Under the pieces are notes generated by a model. It was not told where the DNA came from. It searched no databases and saw nothing but the letters and a program-made list of their open reading frames with translations. From assembly GCA_002476625.1 (NCBI GenBank), contig DLLC01000018.1, forward strand, positions 1 to 27,564: a DNA stretch of 27,564 bases. The letters run 5' to 3'. The stretch is from Porphyromonadaceae bacterium UBA7572. GTDB taxonomy: Bacteria > Bacteroidota > Bacteroidia > Bacteroidales > Muribaculaceae. The position numbers were made by a program, and so were the translations under genes. Positions 1 through 7,285 of this stretch are shown here, piece after piece (the first letter of the stretch is position 1; each line of letters begins with the position of its first letter).

Positions 1-24
1 ATAATTAAAAACCAACAATTTATC

Positions 25-36
25 AGCACCGGTGCT
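25..36. repeat. 12-bp perfect palindrome at left edge
   Basis: AGCACCGGTGCT is its own reverse complement and could fold as a short hairpin with a CCGG loop. On the plus strand it is followed by TCTCTTTT, so it may terminate a plus-strand gene lying left of the window. It also sits about 55 nt past the ribF stop on the minus strand, where the downstream run is only weakly T-rich. No gene is visible in positions 1-90. Confidence 0.4.
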
Positions 37-90
37 TCTCTTTTCAAATCAAATATGGTGGGTGGCTGTGTGGAGTTACGATATTCTCTA

Positions 91-1038
91 TTAGGTTAGT
101 GTGGTGCGGGTGAGGTAGGACTGGAGGATTTGGCGGGAGGTGGCGCGGTCGTGGGTGAGCTGGGCACGCAGCTGGTCGATGCCGCCGAGCTTAAACTCAA
201 GGCGCAGGAACTTAATGAAATGAAGAGTGATGGGCTTCCCGTAGATATCGCCGTCGAAGTCAAAGATATTCACCTCCACCGACAGCTGTGGCCCGTTTTC
301 AAGCGTAGGGCGCACGCCCACGTTCACCATTCCCTGGTGCCACACTCCGTCCACCTTCACCATCACTGCATACGCCCCATTGTGGGGCAGGATAAGGTAT
401 GGAGGTATGTCGCCCACATTGGCGGTGGGGAAACCGATGCCGCTGCCATTATGGAAGCCATGCACCACCCTGCCCGACAGCGCATAAGGGCGACTCATGC
501 AGTGCATGGCGTCGTCCACCTTGCCCGAGGCTATGAGCCTGCGGATTATCGATGAGCTTACCGGTGCATACTCCCCCAAATATTCCGGAGCCTTTATCAC
601 TTCGATGCCAAGGTCGCGGCCATGACGCACATAGTCGGCAAAGGTTTCACTCTTGTCGTGTCCAAAGCGGTGGTCATAGCCCACCACAAGCGCAGCCACG
701 CCATAGCGGTCGCGCAGAAGCCGCAGAAACTGCAGGGAGGTGTTGAGCGAGAGCTCGCGTGTGAAGTTCATCAGTACCGTCACATCTATTCCGTGGCGGC
801 CAATTTCCGCCACTTTATCCTCCACCGTCATCAGCATCCTCAAATCGCTCTCCGGATGCAGCACCGCCTGCGGATGCTGAGCAAAAGTGATCACAGCCGG
901 CCGCAGTCCACGCTCGGCAGCCACACGCCTCACTTCGCTGATAAGCGTGAGGTGGCCACGGTGCACACCGTCAAACATGCCGATAGTGGCCACGGTGCTG
1001 CGCTGTGGGAGCCTGTCGGTGTCGTGTAGGACTTGCAT
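91..1038 (-). CDS. ribF: Bifunctional riboflavin kinase / FAD synthetase (RibF)
   Basis: Makes FMN from riboflavin and ATP, then adenylates FMN to FAD; cytoplasmic. The N-terminal half is the nucleotidyltransferase-type FAD synthetase, with GMFDGVHRGH near residues 20-29 and the SSSIIRRLI segment near 161. The C-terminal half is the riboflavin kinase domain, with GIGFPTANV near 200 and VNVGVRPT near 240. At about 315 residues it has normal length. I chose the ATG at 1038, which shares its A with the TGA stop of the upstream HAD gene (TGATG), over the in-frame GTG one codon earlier. The 1-base overlap implies translational coupling. It is last in the unit cyclase - SDR - HAD - ribF. Confidence 0.95.
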   Translation of the reverse strand: MQVLHDTDRLPQRSTVATIGMFDGVHRGHLTLISEVRRVAAERGLRPAVITFAQHPQAVLHPESDLRMLMTVEDKVAEIGRHGIDVTVLMNFTRELSLNTSLQFLRLLRDRYGVAALVVGYDHRFGHDKSETFADYVRHGRDLGIEVIKAPEYLGEYAPVSSSIIRRLIASGKVDDAMHCMSRPYALSGRVVHGFHNGSGIGFPTANVGDIPPYLILPHNGAYAVMVKVDGVWHQGMVNVGVRPTLENGPQLSVEVNIFDFDGDIYGKPITLHFIKFLRLEFKLGGIDQLRAQLTHDRATSRQILQSYLTRTTLT

Positions 1039-1670
1039 CACGCTAATTGCAGTCGTTTAAGAATATCGATAAACTCCTCGCCCTCATGCACGAGCGCCAC
1101 CTGGAAGCCCAAGGCGGAAGCCGCATCAATGTTGCGCTGGCCGTCGTCGAGGAATAGTGTCTGCTCTGGCCGAATGCCCATAGTGCCGATGGCATAGTCA
1201 AAGATTTCCTTCGCAGGCTTATTGTGCTTCGCCTTATACGACACGGTGATGCCGTCGAAATACGCATCTATATCGCGCCCCTCCTTTTGGAACAGGCGGG
1301 CTATAACGCCCTCAAACATGATGGGGTTGGTGTTCGAAAGCACATAGGTGCCATATTTCTGTCGGAGCATTCGCAGCTCCTCCAGCCTGTGCGTGGGAAT
1401 GTCGATGATAAAATTGCAGATGGCTTGCTTGATTTGCGCATCAGTCACGCCGGCAGGCATCGACTTGCGCATGGCGCCGCAAAACGCGGCTGGGCTCAAT
1501 GCACCGGCCTCCAGCTGCAAAAACGGGCCACTCTGCCTGTAAAGGCCTATCATCTCATCAGCATTGGTCATGCCCAATGCAGTGAGCGAGTCTACACACC
1601 GCTGGCGCTCAATGTCGATGATGACGCCACCGAGGTCAAAAAGCAGGTTCTTGATTTTATTTTTGTCCAT
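1038..1670 (-). CDS. HAD-superfamily hydrolase
   Basis: A 210-residue HAD phosphatase of the YihX/2-haloacid dehalogenase-like type. All four HAD motifs are visible: LLFDLGGV with the nucleophile Asp at about residue 12, the VLSNTN segment near 110, a Lys in the KAKHNKPAKEIF stretch near 149, and FLDDGQRNIDAA near 173 carrying the paired acidic residues and the N-IxAA tail. A helical cap lies between motifs I and II. The substrate cannot be read from sequence. Because it is coupled to ribF, dephosphorylation of a flavin-pathway phosphate (such as the intermediate upstream of lumazine synthase, for which HAD enzymes are known in other bacteria) is a reasonable but untested guess. Confidence 0.85.
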   Translation of the reverse strand: MDKNKIKNLLFDLGGVIIDIERQRCVDSLTALGMTNADEMIGLYRQSGPFLQLEAGALSPAAFCGAMRKSMPAGVTDAQIKQAICNFIIDIPTHRLEELRMLRQKYGTYVLSNTNPIMFEGVIARLFQKEGRDIDAYFDGITVSYKAKHNKPAKEIFDYAIGTMGIRPEQTLFLDDGQRNIDAASALGFQVALVHEGEEFIDILKRLQLA

Positions 1671-1706
1671 CTTCCCTTTGGATTGTGAAAAGAGAGCGTG
1701 CGTGTA

Positions 1707-2543
1707 TCAACCTTTCAGTTGCTTGTTCAGCACGCGCATCGTGTCGTTGCACAGCTTGATAAACACTTCGCGGTTACGCAAAAGCGAGCTGGCCTTGATC
1801 TGCTTGTTGCCACTCTTGAATATAAACCCGGTGTCCGACGAGCCGATAGCGCGCATCATCGTCTTTGCGCCACTTTCGAGGTTGCCCGTATGGTTGCTGA
1901 TAAACTGAAAACGACTGAAAAAGCGGTTCATACCCAATTTGCTCAAATTCACCAGTCCGGAATCCACGCTGTTCACCATCACATGGTGGGTGCGGAACAC
2001 GGTGGAGAGGTAGATAGAGAACAGGGAGAGCGCCATCTTGCTCTGGGCATAGGCGGTGATGGGCATAAAATTGCTCACGGCCGGGAATTCGTAAGGTATC
2101 GACACCGGTGTGTGCGAGAGTGACGTACTGAATATGATTCGGCCATTCTCCACCATCAGTGGGCGGATAAGCAACGAGAGCAAAGCGGTGCTGAGGAAGT
2201 TCACCTGCACCAGCTTCTCGTAGCCGTCGGGCGACATTTCACTTTTGCGGCTAATGTAGCTGGCATTGTTCACAAGCACTGCCACGGGGCGGTTGAGCGC
2301 CTTCACCTGCTGCACAAAGCTCCGCACGCTGGCAAAAGAGCCAAGGTCGAGGTGCATGCTGATGATGTCGTTATTGCGGGTGCGTATTGTCAGTTCTCTT
2401 GCCTTCTCCTCGCTCTTCTCGTTGTCGTAGCAAGCCATCACTATGGCGTGGCCAGCTTCGGCTAAGCGGTGGGTCACCACGCTTCCCATAGCGTCGGTAG
2501 CGCCTGTGACGATGTAGAGCGGTTTGGTTGTCTGATTATCCAT
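1707..2543 (-). CDS. Short-chain dehydrogenase/reductase
   Basis: A 278-residue NAD(P)-dependent oxidoreductase with a Rossmann fold. The cofactor loop near residue 13 reads TGATDAMG, so the second glycine of the usual TGxxxGxG is Ala. NNAS follows near 91, a Ser-rich strand (IIFSTS) supplies the probable catalytic Ser, and YAQSK near 165 gives the catalytic Tyr and Lys. It resembles the retinol dehydrogenase/WW-domain-oxidoreductase-like branch of SDRs. The substrate is not predictable. It lies 30 nt downstream of the glutaminyl cyclase gene and 36 nt upstream of the HAD gene, probably on one transcript. Confidence 0.85.
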   Translation of the reverse strand: MDNQTTKPLYIVTGATDAMGSVVTHRLAEAGHAIVMACYDNEKSEEKARELTIRTRNNDIISMHLDLGSFASVRSFVQQVKALNRPVAVLVNNASYISRKSEMSPDGYEKLVQVNFLSTALLSLLIRPLMVENGRIIFSTSLSHTPVSIPYEFPAVSNFMPITAYAQSKMALSLFSIYLSTVFRTHHVMVNSVDSGLVNLSKLGMNRFFSRFQFISNHTGNLESGAKTMMRAIGSSDTGFIFKSGNKQIKASSLLRNREVFIKLCNDTMRVLNKQLKG

Positions 2544-2573
2544 ATTGACTAAAGTGTTATGATTTCGTGAATT

Positions 2574-3560
2574 TTACAGTCCATAAATGAGATTGGCCAC
2601 AGTCTGCCCCACCGCCTTGAGCGTGGCAGGGGCTATTTTGTCGATAGTGTCGCCTGTGGTGTGCCAGTAGGGATAGAATCCGTTACTTCCAGGACGCATG
2701 TCGATGATGTCGATACACGGTATGCCTCCTCTTATGATGAACACATGGTCGTCGGTGGCGGCGCCATATTGCATGCTCTTAAAGTGATTGCTGTAGCCAG
2801 AGTCGGAGGCTATGCCCCACACTTTCTCCACAAGCTCTGGCGAGCTCTGGAGCGAGAAGCCCTCTTGGTAGAACTGCGCATCGGGAGCGCCAACCATGTC
2901 CAAAAGTATGCCATACATTGGTTTATAGCCTTTCTCGTGGGGGTGAGCCGCCCAATATTGAGTGCCAAGGGCCCAGCTCTCCTCATCGTTTTCGCTGCCC
3001 CAGTCTTCTGCGTCCACCAGCAGTATGTCCACACCCACGTTTGGCTTCTTGGCTTGCATCACGCGCGCCATCTCAAGCAGCACACCCACGCCGCTTGCTC
3101 CATCGTTGGCGCCCATCACGGGGCTTTTGCGCTTTGCCTCATCGGGGTCGGCGTCGGCCCATGGGCGGGTGTCCCAGTGCGCCACCAGCAGCACGCGCTT
3201 TTTGGCGTCGGGGTTGATAATGCCGATATAGTTGGTGGCGTTTAGCGGTGTGCCGTCGAATGTGGTGAGCCGAGCCTTCTGAGCCACCACCTTGTCGCAA
3301 TAGCGGTTCAGCTGAGCCTCAATCCATTCTCCACACTGCGCATGACCTATGGTTTCGGGCACACGGGGCCCAAATTCACACTGGCGCTGCACAAAGGCGA
3401 AGGCGCTGTCGGCATTAAAGTCCACAGCAAAGGCTGTGGCGGCCGATGTGTCGGTAGCAGAGCCCTCCTCCTTACTGCCAGAGGCTTTGCCTGCGCCACA
3501 TGAGGTGGTCAATCCGATTGCGGCAACTATTACGCTAAGTGTCTGAAGCATTCTCTTCAT
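2574..3560 (-). CDS. Glutaminyl-peptide cyclotransferase (M28-type glutaminyl cyclase)
   Basis: A zinc enzyme that converts N-terminal Gln of exported proteins to pyroglutamate in the periplasm. The first 21 residues form a signal peptide ending in a weak lipobox (TTSC), so it is probably a lipoprotein. A linker rich in Ser, Thr and Ala follows. The M28/glutaminyl cyclase fold shows CEFGPRVP near 61, AHWDTRPWAD near 127, NDGASG near 152 (zinc Asp), DAEDWG near 183 (zinc Glu) and YWHTTGDT near 300 (zinc His). The AHWDTRPWADxDP block and the 328-residue length match the Porphyromonas/Prevotella glutaminyl cyclases better than a general aminopeptidase, which would carry extra zinc ligands. It is first in a four-gene unit. 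Confidence 0.85.
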   Translation of the reverse strand: MKRMLQTLSVIVAAIGLTTSCGAGKASGSKEEGSATDTSAATAFAVDFNADSAFAFVQRQCEFGPRVPETIGHAQCGEWIEAQLNRYCDKVVAQKARLTTFDGTPLNATNYIGIINPDAKKRVLLVAHWDTRPWADADPDEAKRKSPVMGANDGASGVGVLLEMARVMQAKKPNVGVDILLVDAEDWGSENDEESWALGTQYWAAHPHEKGYKPMYGILLDMVGAPDAQFYQEGFSLQSSPELVEKVWGIASDSGYSNHFKSMQYGAATDDHVFIIRGGIPCIDIIDMRPGSNGFYPYWHTTGDTIDKIAPATLKAVGQTVANLIYGL

Positions 3561-3603
3561 GTTGTTTCGTTGTCAGAAAAAGATATCACACAATTTCAAA
3601 CTA

Positions 3604-3611
3604 CAAAGGTA
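3604..3611 (-). promoter_or_regulatory. Promoter -7 box for cyclase-SDR-HAD-ribF unit
   Basis: Minus-strand TACCTTTG fits the Bacteroidetes -7 consensus TAnnTTTG and lies about 45 nt before the cyclase ATG. No perfect -33 TTTG is present; a TTTTCG stretch sits at about the right spacing. Confidence 0.55.
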
Positions 3612-3688
3612 GCTAAAAAACTTCAGTGCCACCGAAAAACTGCACATTTAAATCACTTTTGAGCAAAAAATCGGTATTTAGTCTGATT

Positions 3689-4645
3689 TTATCGGAGAAT
3701 GACCCTTGCTATGCGCGAGGCTCCGCGGTGGCCATGTTTGATGTGGAGATAAAGTGCCGGCACAGCGAGGCGAGCCAGCATACAGCCCTGCGACAGACGG
3801 TGGTACGCAGGCGCATAAAGTGTGCGCGCGGCTTCCGTATAGCCCTCCCGGGCATAATGGGCGGCCAGCACCACACGCCTGAAGTCAATCAGCCGGAGCA
3901 TCCGGCGTTTTTCGGGGCAAGAAGACTGGCTCACACAGCGCTGCGCCACATCAAGCACACGCTCCCACTTGCCTTGCTGCCCTATAAAGTTGGTGCCGGT
4001 GATGGAAGCCTCGCCACTGTCGTAGATATCAACGAGAGGCTTGTCGAGGAAGGCCACATTAGGCTGGCGTAGCAGCAGGCGCACGCCAAGCTCCCAGTCG
4101 TCCCATTGCAGAATGTGGCTGTTCCAGCCGCCCGCCTCGCCGAAGAAATCGCGCCTCACGGCATAACGCTGCGTGGCGAGAATGCTGTGAAGAATATGGT
4201 TGGCCAAGGGGTCGGTGGTAAAAAATGGAAGGGTGCGGCTTTCGCCATTCTGCCCGTGCCAGCAAGCCTTCACCGCCACGATGTCGAGGAGATGTGTGGG
4301 CGTGCCGCCTTGCCGTGTGATCACGTGTTGGTATTCCTCCACAAGGGTAGGCCTCATCGTGTCGTCGCTGTCAAAAAACAGGATCCACTCGCCCTGCGCA
4401 AGGCTGAATCCTTTGTTGCGCGCCGCCGATGCGCTCCGCACCTGTTCCTGCGTCACCACCACCTCGAAGTCGGGCTGCGAGTGCTTCGCCTGGAACGCCT
4501 TTAGCACTTCGAGCGTGCCGTCGGTGCTCATATTGTCCACCAGCACCACCTGAAGCGGACGGTGCCTCTGCCCCAGCACTGACTGGAGCGTGGGCGTCAC
4601 CTTTTCGGCACGGTTATAAACAGGTATGACTATACTAAACAGCAT
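3689..4645 (-). CDS. Glycosyltransferase family 2
   Basis: A 318-residue GT-A-fold glycosyltransferase that adds a sugar from a nucleotide donor to a surface glycan. The strand FSIVIPVYNRAEKV opens the protein. LVDNMSTDGT near 35, ARNKGFSLAQGEWILFFDSDD near 77-97 (metal-binding DSD) and WDDWELGVRLL near 180 (the family's acidic ED-type motif) follow. There is no transmembrane segment. An upstream in-frame start would add 21 hydrophobic residues, but the -7 box at 4669-4676 lies inside that stretch, so the ATG at 4645 is preferred. Acceptor and donor are unknown. It is divergent from another glycosyltransferase-like gene. Confidence 0.85.
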   Translation of the reverse strand: MLFSIVIPVYNRAEKVTPTLQSVLGQRHRPLQVVLVDNMSTDGTLEVLKAFQAKHSQPDFEVVVTQEQVRSASAARNKGFSLAQGEWILFFDSDDTMRPTLVEEYQHVITRQGGTPTHLLDIVAVKACWHGQNGESRTLPFFTTDPLANHILHSILATQRYAVRRDFFGEAGGWNSHILQWDDWELGVRLLLRQPNVAFLDKPLVDIYDSGEASITGTNFIGQQGKWERVLDVAQRCVSQSSCPEKRRMLRLIDFRRVVLAAHYAREGYTEAARTLYAPAYHRLSQGCMLARLAVPALYLHIKHGHRGASRIARVILR

Positions 4646-4668
4646 TATTTCTTTAGCAATTACCGACA

Positions 4669-4676
4669 CAAAGATA
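4669..4676 (-). promoter_or_regulatory. Promoter -7 box for GT2 gene
   Basis: Minus-strand TATCTTTG matches TAnnTTTG, about 24 nt before the ATG at 4645. It is one half of a divergent promoter pair with 4710-4717. Confidence 0.6.
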
Positions 4677-4709
4677 ACACTAAATCCAAGATTTTCTAAA
4701 AAAAACAAT

Positions 4710-4717
4710 TATCTTTG
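4710..4717 (+). promoter_or_regulatory. Promoter -7 box for GT-like gene
   Basis: Plus-strand TATCTTTG, only 7 nt before the ATG at 4725. The transcript would begin almost at the start codon, so the mRNA is predicted to be leaderless or nearly so. Confidence 0.55.
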
Positions 4718-4724
4718 ACGCTGT

Positions 4725-5519
4725 ATGACACTGCAACTTCTCATCTGCACTTTTGGTGATGGCATTCTGCGCATCCCTAAGCTGCTGCTGCCCACTATGC
4801 AAGGGGTCAGCTATCTTGTGTCGTGGCAGCAACCCGTCGGCTACACGCCTTGCGCCCTACCCGATGAAATCGTGGCGCGCCCCGATGTGGAGGTAGTGAC
4901 ACTGCCTGGGCGAGGGCTTAGCCAAAACCGCAACAACTGCCTGCGCCATGCCTCTGCCGACCTCTGCCTCATCTGCGACGACGACTGCCGCTACACCCCT
5001 GAGGGATTGCTGGCTGTGATCAGCACTTTTGATCAGCACCCCGAAGTGGACATTGCCACCTTCATCGCCAAAAACAGCGCAGAGCCCAAGCATTACCCCG
5101 ACCACAGCTTCAACCTCAGGAAGAGGGTGCGAAATTTCTATGTCATTTCGTTTGAGATAGCGTTTCGGCGCGCCTCGGTGGCCGGCAAAGTGGCTTTCAA
5201 CGAGCATTTCGGGCTGGGGGCCGACTTGTTCGGAGCTGGAGAAGAGGCTGTATTCATCCACGATGCCCTCAGCCAGGGGCTCCACTGCCAGTATTTTCCC
5301 ATACAGGTGGTGGAGCATATCGGACCCACCACGTCGGTCACGCGCCTCGCCGACGATAAAGTGCTGCGTGCAGATGGAGCCATTCTCTACCTAAGTTTTC
5401 GCCGCACCATGTGGCTGCGCCTGCCCATCATGGCATGGCGCAAGCATAAGGGGGGTGTGCCTTTTGCCCACGCACTTTCTTGTATCAGGCAGGGAATAGA
5501 TGAAATGCGCCATCTGTAG
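4725..5519 (+). CDS. Glycosyltransferase family 2-like protein
   Basis: 264 residues. The beginning (LQLLICTFGDG) is the first strand of a GT-A fold but lacks the usual VxIPxYN wording. GRGLSQNRNNCLRHA near 63 corresponds to the conserved R-N turn, LCLICDDDCRYTPEG near 82 contains the metal-binding DDD, and a GAGEEAVFIHDAL segment near 168 fits the GxGEDxxF acceptor-site motif of these enzymes. Taken together these support a family 2 or related glycosyltransferase, with moderate confidence. Neither donor nor acceptor is evident. The final 40 residues are basic (RRTMWLRLP, WRKHKG) and may contact the membrane. It converges on the small unknown gene at 5541. Confidence 0.7.
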   Translation: MTLQLLICTFGDGILRIPKLLLPTMQGVSYLVSWQQPVGYTPCALPDEIVARPDVEVVTLPGRGLSQNRNNCLRHASADLCLICDDDCRYTPEGLLAVISTFDQHPEVDIATFIAKNSAEPKHYPDHSFNLRKRVRNFYVISFEIAFRRASVAGKVAFNEHFGLGADLFGAGEEAVFIHDALSQGLHCQYFPIQVVEHIGPTTSVTRLADDKVLRADGAILYLSFRRTMWLRLPIMAWRKHKGGVPFAHALSCIRQGIDEMRHL

Positions 5520-5540
5520 GCATCAAGCACGCGCCGCCGC

Positions 5541-5981
5541 CTATGACACCCGTGTGAGTCGGAAAAACTTGTGGCGGATAATCCACACCCTGACGCCCCA
5601 AAGCACAAAGAAGCCATTCGACACCACATCATACACCGTTCCCCACGGAGCTGGCAGGGTGAAGAAAAAACTCGCCACCCACAGCAGCAGGTCGATGTCG
5701 AAAAGCAGATTCCACAGCCGCTCACGGCTACTGAACTCTATCACTATCCGGTCGGTGTCGTCGGTGTCCACCACCACCTTTTTCTCGCCTTGCACGCAGA
5801 ACCGCCACTTCCCCAAGGGCACACAAAACTGCACCCCTAAGCTATACACGCCCTTTGGAAGTTCTATTTTCACTTCCTTGCCGCGCATCAAGCCTATGGG
5901 CCGTCCGCCTATGAGCACCAGAAAAGGCATACGCATCGGAATCACGCCACTTTGCCGATGGCGAAGCGTAATCACTGACAT
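5541..5981 (-). CDS. Unknown small membrane protein
   Basis: 146 residues that I do not recognise. Residues 1-80 look like a compact beta-rich soluble domain with several short hydrophobic strands (MPFLVLIGGRPIGLMRGKEV, YSLGVQFCVPLGKW, KKVVVDTDDTDRIVIEF). Residues about 90-135 carry two hydrophobic, aromatic-rich segments (LLFDIDLLLWVASFFFTLP and DVVSNGFFVLWGVRVWII), followed by a basic tail. The order suggests a cytoplasmic beta domain joined to a two-helix membrane hairpin. It lies 114 nt downstream of the secreted phosphatase-fold gene, across a strong RNA hairpin, and may be co-transcribed with it. Coding is supported by length, start codon and protein-like composition only. Confidence 0.65.
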   Translation of the reverse strand: MSVITLRHRQSGVIPMRMPFLVLIGGRPIGLMRGKEVKIELPKGVYSLGVQFCVPLGKWRFCVQGEKKVVVDTDDTDRIVIEFSSRERLWNLLFDIDLLLWVASFFFTLPAPWGTVYDVVSNGFFVLWGVRVWIIRHKFFRLTRVS

Positions 5982-6023
5982 TGCTTGCGTTGTTATATAT
6001 ATAATTTATGGTCGTTATAAATG

Positions 6024-6070
6024 CACCTATTCACCCGAACGCATGCATTATGCGCCCCGGCGAATAGGTG
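6024..6070 (-). terminator. Intercistronic two-stage hairpin
   Basis: Arms 6024-6035 and 6059-6070 pair over 12 positions. A second stem, CGCAT/ATGCG (6040-6044 and 6050-6054), lies inside with a 5-nt loop. The single non-Watson-Crick position is a G-U pair on the minus-strand RNA but a C-A mismatch on the plus strand, so the structure belongs to minus-strand transcripts. It lies 26 nt after the stop of the gene at 6096-7169. No clean U-tract follows, so it could equally be an mRNA-stabilising or processing element. Confidence 0.5.
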
Positions 6071-6095
6071 TAAACATTATAAAGTCGCTCTTGTC

Positions 6096-7169
6096 TTACT
6101 TGCCCACTTCTTTCACAAGATAGACTTGTGTGGGGAAGTGGTCGCTGTAGCCATTAAGAAACACGCCTCCGGAATAGGTGCGCAACGGATAGCCCTGACG
6201 GTCGCCATCGGCAGTGCGCAAAAACTCCTTGTTGAGCACATCGGCACGCACGAAGGTGAGTTGCGGCTTGTCCTTGCCGCTGTAATGCTTCACGAAATAG
6301 CCGTTCATCACAATCTGGTCGAACAAGTTCCACGAGCCACGATACGCCAGCGTGCCTATGCCTTTAGCCAATTTCTCCCAGAAGGGGTTGTAAATGTCGC
6401 TCACGGTGTGCACATCTTTGATATTGGGCATAGCCTTCAGCACCTCGGCACAACTCTTGTTCATGGGGTCGTCGTTCAAGTCGCCCATAAATATTATGCC
6501 TTGGTTAGGGTCTACGGACAGCAGCGAGTCGATGGTGCGGCGAGCCATAGCGGCTGCGGCCTCACGCAAATAGCTGCTGCGCTCCTCACCACCCAGGCGT
6601 GAAGGCCAGTGGTTCACCAGCACACTCACCTTCTCGCCAGCCAGCATACCGGTCACGCACAGCTGGTCGCGTGTGCGGAAGGTAGGATTGTCGGGGATGG
6701 ACAGACGCTGGTTGGTCACATTCAGCACCTTGAAATAGCGGGGGTTATAGAGCAGGCCCACATCAATGCCTCGGCGGTCGGGGCTGTCGTGGTGCACAAT
6801 CTGCAAGTGCCACGACTTGATTTCGGGCTGCTTCACCAAATCCTGGAGCACAGTGATGTTTTCCACTTCCGACACGCCCAGAATCACAGGCCCATTGGGA
6901 GTGGACTTTGTGGCCATCTGGCTGATGGCATAGGCCAAGTTATGCTGCTTCGACCAGTATTTCTGGTGGTTCCACTGGCGCGCGCCATTAGGAGAGAACT
7001 CCAAGTCGTAGTTGCCGTTGTTGTTGATGGTGTCGAACAAGTTTTCAAGGTTGTAGAAAGCGATGCCATACATGCTGAAACGCTTACCTTGTGTTGAGTC
7101 TTGTGCGTGGGTGCGAAGCACAGGAATCAGGCACACCAGTGCCAATGCGAAGCACAATATCTTTTTCAT
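6096..7169 (-). CDS. Secreted endonuclease/exonuclease/phosphatase-family protein
   Basis: 357 residues with a signal peptide (about 1-22, ending THA before QDSTQ). The DNase I-like metal phosphoesterase fold follows: IAFYNLENLFDT near 35 (metal Asn and Glu), LGVSEVEN near 98 (metal Glu), an RGIDVGLLY strand near 133, VNHWPSR near 181 (catalytic His), FMGDLNDDP near 222 (Asp and Asn pair) and a terminal YSDHFPT near 344 (catalytic Asp-His). All catalytic positions are intact. Members of this family act on nucleic acids, phosphoinositides or sphingomyelin; the substrate here is unknown, but export puts it in the periplasm or outside. Its promoter is at 7219-7250. Confidence 0.85.
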   Translation of the reverse strand: MKKILCFALALVCLIPVLRTHAQDSTQGKRFSMYGIAFYNLENLFDTINNNGNYDLEFSPNGARQWNHQKYWSKQHNLAYAISQMATKSTPNGPVILGVSEVENITVLQDLVKQPEIKSWHLQIVHHDSPDRRGIDVGLLYNPRYFKVLNVTNQRLSIPDNPTFRTRDQLCVTGMLAGEKVSVLVNHWPSRLGGEERSSYLREAAAAMARRTIDSLLSVDPNQGIIFMGDLNDDPMNKSCAEVLKAMPNIKDVHTVSDIYNPFWEKLAKGIGTLAYRGSWNLFDQIVMNGYFVKHYSGKDKPQLTFVRADVLNKEFLRTADGDRQGYPLRTYSGGVFLNGYSDHFPTQVYLVKEVGK

Positions 7170-7218
7170 TACAGTTAAAAATATGTTTACGATTTAATTA
7201 GTTGATTAGTTGATTTTT

Positions 7219-7250
7219 CAAAAATAGTGCAAATTTCCCAATCCCCCAAA
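7219..7250 (-). promoter_or_regulatory. Full -33/-7 promoter for secreted phosphatase-fold gene
   Basis: Minus strand: TTTG at 7250-7247, 20-nt spacer, TATTTTTG at 7226-7219. Both elements and the spacing agree with the Bacteroidetes sigma-70 consensus. The start codon lies about 50 nt downstream. Confidence 0.65.
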
Positions 7251-7285
7251 TAAAAAGGTGCGCCACCGCAAAAAAGCGGTGATTT

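Noticed and set aside
130..1029. Several plus-strand open frames opposite ribF
   Set aside because: They overlap a clear ribF on the other strand and show no domain or signal.
4646..4708. N-terminal extension of the GT2 protein
   Set aside because: The promoter -7 box lies within it, and GT2 proteins begin at the VIPVYN strand.
5988..6008. TA-rich run (TATATATATAAT) as an origin or att site
   Set aside because: It is short, with no boxes or integrase nearby; simple AT richness before a gene is enough.
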